Below, piece by piece: positions 1 through 5,130 of a DNA stretch of 6,304 nucleotides. The stretch comes from Flavobacteriaceae bacterium (GTDB lineage: Bacteria; Bacteroidota; Bacteroidia; Flavobacteriales; Flavobacteriaceae). The stretch is from assembly GCA_018623655.1 (NCBI GenBank), contig JAAZVG010000085.1, forward strand, positions 1 through 6,304. The letters are read 5' to 3'. The stretch's first letter is position 1. The number at the start of each line of letters is the position of its first letter. The notes under the pieces are model-generated. The model worked only from the letters and a program-made list of their open reading frames with translations. It ran no database searches and had not been told where the DNA came from. The position numbers and the translations under genes are program-made.

Positions 1-700
1 CTACCGTGAGCATGTAAAACCTACTGTCAGAATACATTATCACATCCAAGATGGAGGTCAGGTAGTGAATGTAGTTCCTGATTACTCCAAACTTTGGGTG
101 CGTGTTAGAGATACAAAGAGAGAGGGTATGATGCCTGTTTACGAGCGAATCAAAGAAATGGCTGAAGGTGCGGCAATTATGGCCGATGTAGATTATAAAA
201 TTTCACTTATTTCTGGTATTTATGAAGTGCTAGTGAATCGACGTGGTGGTGAAATTATGCAATCTAATTTAGAGCTCTTGGGCCCTATCGAATATACCGA
301 AGATGAAATTGCCTTTGGTAAGCGTATTCAACAAGAAACAGGAAAAGAGCAAGTAGGAATGGACGCTGCAATCAACCCGTTACTACCAACCGCTGAGCAT
401 CCAGGAGGAGGTTCTACTGATGTTGGGGATGTTAGCTGGAATGTAGCCAATATAAACTTAGGGGTAACCACTGCTCCAAAAGGAACGCCTTGGCACTCTT
501 GGGCGGTTGTTGCTTGTGGAGGTATGAGTATCGGACATAAAGGGATGACCTACGCTGCAAAGGCTATGGGAATGACTATGGTTGATCTTTTTGAAAATCC
601 TAAATGGGTAGAACAAGTGAAGTCTGAGTATAAAGAAAGAAAAGGCAATACAATTTACAAGGCTATTGTGCCCGATGGCCCGCCACCAATTAATCAATAA
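1..700 (+). CDS. AbgB-like M20 amidohydrolase, C-terminal part (5' end outside window)
   Basis: The frame is open from the first bases (first whole codon at position 2) to TAA at 698-700, giving about 232 visible codons. The GTG at 65 is internal: the residues before it (PTVRIHYHIQDGGQVVNV) are typical of the M20 dimerisation-domain lead-in, so the gene begins upstream. Seen: HYHIQDGG and the VVPDYSKLWVRVRD strand of the dimerisation domain, then return to the catalytic domain with GGGSTDVGDVSW (Asp at 419-421), the His of PWHSW (494-496) and the His of SIGHKGM (536-538), which are family-conserved and likely metal or active-site residues. Known: M20 proteins of this type hydrolyse amide bonds, and E. 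coli AbgB (about 480 aa) is one subunit of p-aminobenzoyl-glutamate hydrolase. Inferred: a zinc-dependent amidohydrolase of unproven substrate. An export signal cannot be judged because the N-terminus is missing. A terminator follows directly. Confidence 0.9.
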   Translation, partial: YREHVKPTVRIHYHIQDGGQVVNVVPDYSKLWVRVRDTKREGMMPVYERIKEMAEGAAIMADVDYKISLISGIYEVLVNRRGGEIMQSNLELLGPIEYTEDEIAFGKRIQQETGKEQVGMDAAINPLLPTAEHPGGGSTDVGDVSWNVANINLGVTTAPKGTPWHSWAVVACGGMSIGHKGMTYAAKAMGMTMVDLFENPKWVEQVKSEYKERKGNTIYKAIVPDGPPPINQ

Positions 701-706
701 CAAATT

Positions 707-731
707 AAAGCCTCTATATGGAGGCTTTTTT
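707..731 (+). terminator. Rho-independent terminator after the amidohydrolase gene
   Basis: An 8-bp perfect stem, AAAGCCTC (707-714) pairing with GAGGCTTT (721-728), encloses a 6-nt loop and runs into a T tract that ends at 731. It begins 7 nt after the TAA stop. The A run on the 5' side and the T run on the 3' side give a clear forward polarity. It should separate the amidohydrolase transcript from the pirin gene. Confidence 0.9.
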
Positions 732-768
732 ATTCATATCGATTAAGGTAATAAACCTTCAAAGCCCC

Positions 769-776
769 TAAATTTG
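769..776 (+). promoter_or_regulatory. Candidate Bacteroidota -7 box for the pirin gene
   Basis: TAAATTTG matches the TAnnTTTG -7 consensus of Bacteroidota exactly. It lies 16 bp before the ATG at 793, which would leave a leader of roughly 10 nt. No TTG -33 element is present at 17-23 bp upstream; the closest is TTA at 743-745. The site lies downstream of the intrinsic terminator, where a new promoter is needed. Assigned by consensus match only. Confidence 0.5.
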
Positions 777-792
777 AAGAAAAACTAAAGCT

Positions 793-1788
793 ATGAAAAA
801 GTTTGGTATGGGTTTTCCTTGGCCTACACAAGATCCCTTTTTGTTCTGTGCACATCATAATGATAACTATCCCCCAGGCAACTCCGAACAGGGGATCGAT
901 AGAGAATTCGTAAGCGATCGAGCTTTAGGAAGTGATTTTATAATAAAGAACGGTTTTCGAATGTATCACGGGAAATCAGTGCCTGGATTCCCCTATCACC
1001 CCCATTGCGGTTTCGAGACGATCACATTAGTGACTAAAGGATATATCGATCATAGCGATTCGCTCGGGGCTAAAGCACGTTTTGGTAAAGGCGATGTTCA
1101 ATGGATGACAGCTGGTAGCGGAGTTCAGCACAGTGAAATGTTTCCATTACTAAATACCGAAAAATCAAATAAACTAGAACTTTTTCAGATCTGGCTTAAT
1201 CTTCCTAAAGCTAGCAAATACACAGACCCACATTTCGAAATGATCTGGGATCACGAACTACCTAAATGGAAAGAGGAAGGCATTTTTACCCGATTAATCT
1301 ATGGATCACATGGCGGATTTAAACAACACAAATGCCCACCAAATTCATGGGCTGTTAATCCCGATAATCACTTAGTAGTTGCACAATTCATTCTAGACCC
1401 AGGAGCGACACTTTCACTCGAAAAAGCGCACCCAGGCATCTATCGTAACCTCTATCTATACGATGGTGGAGAACTTATCTACGGCAGGGAAAATTTAGTG
1501 AAGAATGAAGGCCTGCAATTGGCGGCATCCGATAGGGTCACTCTGACAAATTCATCCAAAAAAGAGGTCTACCTCATTTTAATGCAAGGTAAACCCATTA
1601 ATGAACCAGTCGCAAAATACGGGCCCTTCGTAATGAATGAAAGTCACGAAATTGAATCAGTTATTGCAAAGTACCGCATTACCGAATTCGGAGGATGGCC
1701 ATGGCCAAAGGCAGAAATGACTCATGGATCAGAGCCAATCAGATTTGCAACTTATCCTGACAAAACGACGATTTATGCAGAAAAATAG
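793..1788 (+). CDS. Pirin family protein (bicupin)
   Basis: This 331-aa protein is in the pirin family, cupin-fold iron proteins. Some bacterial members oxidise quercetin (quercetin 2,3-dioxygenase activity); human pirin acts as a nuclear redox-sensitive cofactor. Seen: the N-terminal cupin contains HPHCGFETIT (H69, H71), HSDSLG (87-92), GDVQWMTAGSGVQHSE (100-115; H113, E115). The spacing matches the four metal ligands of human pirin (His56, His58, His101, Glu103), so iron binding should be intact. A pirin C-terminal cupin follows, with GKPINEPVAKYGPFVMN at 266-282. It is somewhat longer than many pirins (about 230-300 aa), with an extended N-terminus (FPWPTQDPF) echoed by GGWPWPKAE at the C-terminus. 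The start is the first ATG after an in-frame TGA at 775-777. No signal peptide is seen, so it is probably cytosolic. It may be co-transcribed with the BLUF gene 45 bp downstream. The substrate is unknown. Confidence 0.93.
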   Translation: MKKFGMGFPWPTQDPFLFCAHHNDNYPPGNSEQGIDREFVSDRALGSDFIIKNGFRMYHGKSVPGFPYHPHCGFETITLVTKGYIDHSDSLGAKARFGKGDVQWMTAGSGVQHSEMFPLLNTEKSNKLELFQIWLNLPKASKYTDPHFEMIWDHELPKWKEEGIFTRLIYGSHGGFKQHKCPPNSWAVNPDNHLVVAQFILDPGATLSLEKAHPGIYRNLYLYDGGELIYGRENLVKNEGLQLAASDRVTLTNSSKKEVYLILMQGKPINEPVAKYGPFVMNESHEIESVIAKYRITEFGGWPWPKAEMTHGSEPIRFATYPDKTTIYAEK

Positions 1789-1817
1789 TTGATAATCAAT
1801 AATTTAGACTACCTTTA
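1789..1817 (+). promoter_or_regulatory. Candidate promoter for the BLUF gene
   Basis: TTG (1789-1791, immediately after the pirin stop) is followed by an 18-bp spacer and TACCTTTA (1810-1817). The latter matches the Bacteroidota -7 consensus TAnnTTTG except at the last base. It lies 16 bp before the BLUF ATG, the same distance as the candidate box before pirin. No terminator is visible in the 45-bp gap, so the BLUF gene could also be read from the pirin promoter. Assigned by consensus only. Confidence 0.4.
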
Positions 1818-1833
1818 GAACAGAACCTAACCT

Positions 1834-2265
1834 ATGTTTTCTCTGATTTACCGCTCGGTAGCTGAGGAAAGTTTTAGCAACTCAGCAGTATACCAAATGC
1901 TTAGTGCTGCTAGAGACTTGAACGCCGAGCACGACATAACGGGATGCCTACTTTTTCACAATCGCCGCTTCTTGCAACTATTAGAGGGCGAAAAGGAAAA
2001 GGTGCATCGTTTGTTTTCACTAATAGAATCAGATCCTCGCCATAAAAATATCGAAGTAATTCAAACCGAAGAGAAAGCCGAACGATTATTTAATAAATGG
2101 AGTATGGCGTTCTACGATTACGGCAACCTAGCGCTTTCAGCACAAATCAAATTAGCGCAAATAGACACTTTTTTTGAAGACTCACAAGCTTTGAAAACTC
2201 AAAGTCGCCTGACCAATCCTTTTTTTAATGAAGTACGAAATATGCTTATTGAAAAGGCAATTTAG
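1834..2265 (+). CDS. Short BLUF-domain blue-light photoreceptor
   Basis: BLUF domains bind FAD non-covalently and sense blue light through a Tyr/Gln/Asn hydrogen-bond network around the flavin. The 143-aa protein is one BLUF domain (about 1-95) plus a short, probably helical tail (about 99-143), so it is a stand-alone 'short BLUF' with no fused EAL, GGDEF or cyclase output. Seen: Y6 (LIYRS), N30 (RDLNAEHDITG), Q48 (RFLQLLEG), W89 and M91 (FNKWSMAF). The Y-to-N (24), N-to-Q (18) and Q-to-W (41) spacings are the same as in AppA (Tyr21, Asn45, Gln63, Trp104), so the photocycle residues are all present. Signalling is presumably by protein-protein contact, as for PixD-like proteins; the partner is not identifiable here. 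The ATG places Tyr at residue 6, as expected. The 3' end overlaps the murA stop codon on the other strand by 3 nt. Confidence 0.93.
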   Translation: MFSLIYRSVAEESFSNSAVYQMLSAARDLNAEHDITGCLLFHNRRFLQLLEGEKEKVHRLFSLIESDPRHKNIEVIQTEEKAERLFNKWSMAFYDYGNLALSAQIKLAQIDTFFEDSQALKTQSRLTNPFFNEVRNMLIEKAI

Positions 2266-3572
2266 TCGACTCGTCTGATCTTTGCCCCTATCGATTGTAA
2301 TCGCTGTTCAATATCTTGATATCCACGATCAATCTGCTCAATATTTTGTATTTGCGATGTTCCTTTAGCAGACAAAGCAGCAATAAGTAGTGCCATTCCT
2401 GCTCTAATATCTGGTGAATTCATTTTTGAACCTCTAAGAGAAGAGGTAAAATCCAGACCTATAACGTTCGCTCTATGGGGATCACAGAGAATAATTTGTG
2501 CTCCCATATCAATTAGTTTATCGACGAAGAATAATCGACTCTCAAACATTTTTTGATGAATAAGAATCGAGCCCCTTGCCTGAGTAGCAACAACCAATAA
2601 GACGGATAAAACATCTGGTGATAATCCTGGCCATGGCGCATCAGAAATAGTCATATGCGAACCATCTATAAATGACTGAATTTCATACCCATTAAGATGA
2701 GCAGGAATGATCATGTCATCGCCTTCTTTCAGAAGGGTAATACCGAGTCTTTCGTAAACCCTTGGTAGCTGTCCTAATTGTTCCCACGCAACATTCTTGA
2801 GACGTAATTCTGATTTCGTAATAGCAGCAAGACCAATCCAACTACCTATTTCAATCATGTCAGGCAACAACCGATGTGTGGTTCCTGATAAAGATTTAAC
2901 GCCTTCAATAGTAAGTAAATTTGATCCTATCCCCTCTATCTTAGCACCCATACGAACAAGCATGTTGCATAATTGTTGCAAATAGGGCTCGCAGGCAGCA
3001 TGATAAATAGTGGTAGTCCCTTTAGCTAAAACTGCCGCCATAACGATATTAGCAGTACCAGTTACTGATGCCTCATCCAGAAGCATATAACAACCTTTTA
3101 ACTCATCTGCCTCAACACCGTAGAAAAATTCCTTTTCATTATATCGAAAACTAGCGCCAAGCTTAATAAATCCTTCAAAGTGAGTATCTAATCTACGTCT
3201 ACCTATTTTGTCACCGCCAGGCTTAGGGATATATCCTTTTTTAAAACGCGCAAGCATGGGACCCACAATCATAATCGAGCCTCTAAGGCTAGCACCCTCT
3301 TTTTTAAAGGCCTCAGATTGCAAGTAATCAACATTTACATCATTAGCAGTAAATGCATAAGTATCTTTTGAGATTCTGTCTACATCTACTCCTAATTTTT
3401 CTAGAATATTGATTAGTTTATTGACATCGACAATATCGGGGACATTCTCTATTACAACCCTTTCCCGCGTTAGAAGAACAGCACATAGAATCTGTAATGC
3501 TTCATTTTTTGCTCCTTGCGGAGTTATTGTACCAGACAGAGGCTGACCTCCTTCTATAATGAAGCTAGACAT
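2262..3572 (-). CDS. murA: UDP-N-acetylglucosamine 1-carboxyvinyltransferase, Asp-type active site
   Basis: MurA transfers enolpyruvate from PEP to UDP-GlcNAc, the first committed step of peptidoglycan synthesis in the cytoplasm. The protein has 436 aa (E. coli MurA has 419) and shows the two-domain EPSP-synthase fold signatures. Seen: the N-terminal GAKNEALQ motif (K22, N23), PGGDKIGRRRLDTH (118-131), PWPGLSPD with D320 (equivalent to E. coli Asp305), and DIRAGMALLIA with R390 (equivalent to Arg397). The loop position normally held by catalytic Cys115 (PGGCAIG in E. coli) is Asp121, codon at 3210-3212. Cys-to-Asp MurA enzymes are active but are not alkylated by fosfomycin, so natural fosfomycin insensitivity of this enzyme is predicted. 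It is last in the DUF493-DUF4290-murA operon, 6 nt after the DUF4290 stop, so it is probably read with it. The ATG is preceded by an A-rich stretch and no Shine-Dalgarno. Its TAA overlaps the BLUF stop on the other strand. Confidence 0.96.
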   Translation of the reverse strand: MSSFIIEGGQPLSGTITPQGAKNEALQILCAVLLTRERVVIENVPDIVDVNKLINILEKLGVDVDRISKDTYAFTANDVNVDYLQSEAFKKEGASLRGSIMIVGPMLARFKKGYIPKPGGDKIGRRRLDTHFEGFIKLGASFRYNEKEFFYGVEADELKGCYMLLDEASVTGTANIVMAAVLAKGTTTIYHAACEPYLQQLCNMLVRMGAKIEGIGSNLLTIEGVKSLSGTTHRLLPDMIEIGSWIGLAAITKSELRLKNVAWEQLGQLPRVYERLGITLLKEGDDMIIPAHLNGYEIQSFIDGSHMTISDAPWPGLSPDVLSVLLVVATQARGSILIHQKMFESRLFFVDKLIDMGAQIILCDPHRANVIGLDFTSSLRGSKMNSPDIRAGMALLIAALSAKGTSQIQNIEQIDRGYQDIEQRLQSIGAKIRRVD

Positions 3573-3578
3573 AATTCA

Positions 3579-4229
3579 CTATTTCTTTTTTGAGCGATTA
3601 TTTCTGTGATTTTTTCTTGACTGAGATTTTACGGGTCGATTAATTCGGTTTCTAAGTATTTCTTCACTATCAATAAGCTTATCTTCTTTAGGAGTCAATT
3701 TGAGAACTCCTCCACTTAATTCCTCCAGATGATCAAAAATCGCCTGATCATCAACCGTATCCTTATTCCAGTTTAAGTAACATTTCTTCATATGGTTCGC
3801 AATAACATAGGCGAAACCTTCGCGCTTCTCTGCATCATCCCATCCAACAGCAACATCAATCATACGTTTGATATTGTTGCCATAAAACCGATACTTCGGG
3901 AAATTTTGTGGATAGGCCAATGATTCGGGACGCTGGGCTAGTAATTCAGCAGATGGTTTTGGAAATGGAGAATCCACATCGAGTTTGAATTCCGACATAA
4001 TATAAAGCTGGTCCCAAAGTTTATGTTGAAAATCAGGCACATCACGCAAATGCGGCTGACGATTCCCCATATTATCAACAATCGATTGAGCTACTTTGTT
4101 TCGCTCATCGCGGTCTTCGATTTGAATGGCTTGATCAACCATCTGTTGAAAATGCCTTCCATTTTCAGGAATAATAAGAGCGTTACGCTCTGTATTGTAC
4201 TGTAAGTGATCTAAACTTTCTAAATTCAT
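3579..4229 (-). CDS. DUF4290 family protein
   Basis: A 216-aa protein of the DUF4290 family, which I know only from Bacteroidota and whose function is unknown. Recognisable stretches are LQYNTERNALIIPENGRHFQ (9-28), QIEDRDERNKVAQ (36-48), DVPDFQHKLWDQL (63-75), FKLDVDSPFPKP (81-92), YRFYGNNIKRMI (113-124) and ANHMKKCYLNWN (144-155). After about residue 190 the sequence turns strongly basic and low in complexity, ending RNNRSKKK. This suggests a disordered tail able to bind nucleic acid or another acidic partner, but that is inference. No signal peptide or membrane segment is visible, so it is probably cytosolic. It sits 30 bp after DUF493 and 6 bp before murA. Its tight linkage to murA in this phylum, as I recall it, suggests co-regulation with envelope synthesis but no specific activity. 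Confidence 0.9.
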   Translation of the reverse strand: MNLESLDHLQYNTERNALIIPENGRHFQQMVDQAIQIEDRDERNKVAQSIVDNMGNRQPHLRDVPDFQHKLWDQLYIMSEFKLDVDSPFPKPSAELLAQRPESLAYPQNFPKYRFYGNNIKRMIDVAVGWDDAEKREGFAYVIANHMKKCYLNWNKDTVDDQAIFDHLEELSGGVLKLTPKEDKLIDSEEILRNRINRPVKSQSRKNHRNNRSKKK

Positions 4230-4259
4230 ATACTACGCAAAATACACATATCCTTGGGC

Positions 4260-4547
4260 TTATAAAGAAATTACCCCATCAATTTCACCTACACACTTAT
4301 ATTTTTGAATAACCGTATCTGAGGATTGCATTAATGTTTTCACACTAATACTGGTGTAAGTTCCCGATTTAGAGGGTTTTAATTCTATCTGATCTTTTAC
4401 ATCATTAAAAACAGCAATTACTTCTTCTAACGACTTAGAGCTTGATTTTACAATAAACTTGAAGAGATAAATTGAAGGCCAAGAAGTTTCACTCTCTAAT
4501 TTTTCTTTCAGACTCTTATAAAATTCATCTTGGGAGGTAGAACTCAT
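4260..4547 (-). CDS. DUF493 family protein (YbeD-like)
   Basis: A 95-aa member of the DUF493/YbeD family: small proteins with an ACT-like alpha-beta fold and no firmly established biochemical role. Seen: TSWPSIYLFKFIVKSS (21-36), matching the family's WP..Y.FKFIV strand; SGTYTSISVKTLMQS (61-75), matching the family's S..GKYTS core; and the YKCVGEIDGVISL end. The frame stays open upstream to an ATG at 4805, but the extra 86 residues are the antisense of the AAA ATPase gene and do not resemble DUF493. I therefore chose ATG 4547, which gives the usual family length and MSSTSQDEFYKSLKEKL as N-terminus. It is first in the DUF493-DUF4290-murA operon and starts 34 bp from the divergent ATPase gene. 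An ACT-like fold may imply small-ligand or protein binding, but that is speculation. Confidence 0.88.
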   Translation of the reverse strand: MSSTSQDEFYKSLKEKLESETSWPSIYLFKFIVKSSSKSLEEVIAVFNDVKDQIELKPSKSGTYTSISVKTLMQSSDTVIQKYKCVGEIDGVISL

Positions 4548-4562
4548 TTCGGTGTATTTTTG
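4530..4562 (+). promoter_or_regulatory. Candidate promoter of the AAA ATPase-recQ operon
   Basis: TTG (4530-4532), a 22-bp spacer and TATTTTTG (4555-4562) fit the Bacteroidota promoter consensus TTG-N17-23-TAnnTTTG in full. The -7 box ends 19 bp before the ATPase ATG at 4582, leaving a leader of roughly 12-15 nt. The -33 part lies inside the first codons of the divergent DUF493 gene. The -7 box abuts, with one base between, the inverted -7 box assigned to DUF493. Confidence 0.6.
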
Positions 4563-4563
4563 A

Positions 4564-4571
4564 CAAAGATA
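4564..4571 (-). promoter_or_regulatory. Candidate -7 box of the DUF493-DUF4290-murA operon
   Basis: Read on the minus strand this is TATCTTTG, a full match to TAnnTTTG, 16 bp before the DUF493 ATG at 4547 and predicting a leader of about 10 nt. The region 17-23 bp upstream (around 4589-4594) offers only a T-rich stretch ending TTTCG, with no exact TTG. The -33 element is therefore weak or degenerate. The box mirrors the plus-strand -7 box at 4555-4562. Confidence 0.5.
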
Positions 4572-4581
4572 TCGAACAGTA

Positions 4582-5130
4582 ATGCGTAAAACGAAAAAAA
4601 TAGTCTTAAGTGGTGCAGCTGGAAGTGGAAAAACCAGCGTAATCCTAGAGCTTGAAAGAAGAGGGCTACATGTTGAACACGAAGTAATTAGAGACCATAC
4701 CGCATTATTATTGAACGATAAAGAAGGTGTTTTTGAAAACCCTCTAGAGGCTCTTGATGATCCTATTCCCTTTAATGAAACACTTTTAAATTTGAGATTA
4801 AACAAGCTCTTAAGTCAAGGAGCGGAGCATACTTTTTTTGATCGAGGTATCGTGGATGTACTCGCTTATATGGATCATTTTAACCAAGAATACCCTCGCC
4901 AATTTATAGATATCTGTAACATAAATAGATACGACAAACTGTACTATTTTGAACCTTGGGAAGCTATTTATTCTAATGATGTTACGCGATTAGAAACGTT
5001 TAAAAGCGTTTTACTTATTGATAAGGTTTTAAAAAACTCCTATTCTTATTTCGGATATGAAATTAATATCGTTCCTCAAACAACTGTTGAGTCGCGAGCT
5101 GATTTCATACTTAAAACCTTAGAAGATTGA
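4582..5130 (+). CDS. Small P-loop AAA ATPase/kinase, NadR- or AAA_28-like
   Basis: A 182-aa single-domain P-loop NTPase resembling the AAA_28 family (related to the kinase domain of NadR and to Ttd14). Seen: beta-strand KKIVLSG leading into Walker A GAAGSGKTS (11-19), the E35/R37 segment (HEVIRDH) after the second strand, FFDRGIVDVLAY (85-96) containing the family's DRG motif, LYYFEPWEAIYSNDVTRLETF (120-140) as the lid-like region with R136, and a closing VPQTTVESRADFIL (164-177). These occur in the order and length expected of the family, so it should bind and hydrolyse ATP and may phosphorylate a small molecule; the substrate is unknown. ATG 4582 puts Walker A at the N-terminus as usual. 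It overlaps the TTG start of recQ, indicating translational coupling and a possible link to nucleotide or DNA metabolism. Confidence 0.85.
   Translation: MRKTKKIVLSGAAGSGKTSVILELERRGLHVEHEVIRDHTALLLNDKEGVFENPLEALDDPIPFNETLLNLRLNKLLSQGAEHTFFDRGIVDVLAYMDHFNQEYPRQFIDICNINRYDKLYYFEPWEAIYSNDVTRLETFKSVLLIDKVLKNSYSYFGYEINIVPQTTVESRADFILKTLED

Noticed and set aside
65..67. GTG as the start of the amidohydrolase gene
   Set aside because: The frame continues upstream to the window edge and the upstream residues belong to the M20 dimerisation domain, so the gene is partial and not short.
458..703. Minus-strand open frame of 81 codons
   Set aside because: It is antisense to the conserved metal-site region of the amidohydrolase and resembles no family I know.
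1693..1706. Palindrome around GGATGGCCATGGCC in the pirin gene
   Set aside because: It is explained by the coding of the GWPWPK peptide, lies inside the gene, and has no other operator-like context.
2261..2290. Bidirectional terminator between the BLUF and murA genes
   Set aside because: Only a weak 5-bp inverted pairing exists and there is no T tract on either strand.
2797..2985. Plus-strand open frame of 62 codons inside murA
   Set aside because: It is the shadow of a well-conserved murA coding region, with no promoter or recognisable product.
4023..4205. Plus-strand open frame of 60 codons inside the DUF4290 gene
   Set aside because: It is antisense to the most conserved part of DUF4290, with no family resemblance.
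4230..4259. Possible separate promoter for DUF4290-murA (minus-strand TATTTTG-like sequence)
   Set aside because: It fits TAnnTTTG only with a base missing and has no TTG at the right distance; read-through from DUF493 explains expression more simply.
4594..4600. Run of seven A near the ATPase start as a slippage or frameshift site
   Set aside because: It encodes Lys-Lys in the expected strand before Walker A and the frame is intact; no alternative product is evident.
4548..4805. N-terminal extension of the DUF493 frame up to an ATG at 4805 (181 aa)
   Set aside because: The extra residues lie entirely antisense to the ATPase gene plus its promoter gap and do not match DUF493; ATG 4547 gives the normal family length.
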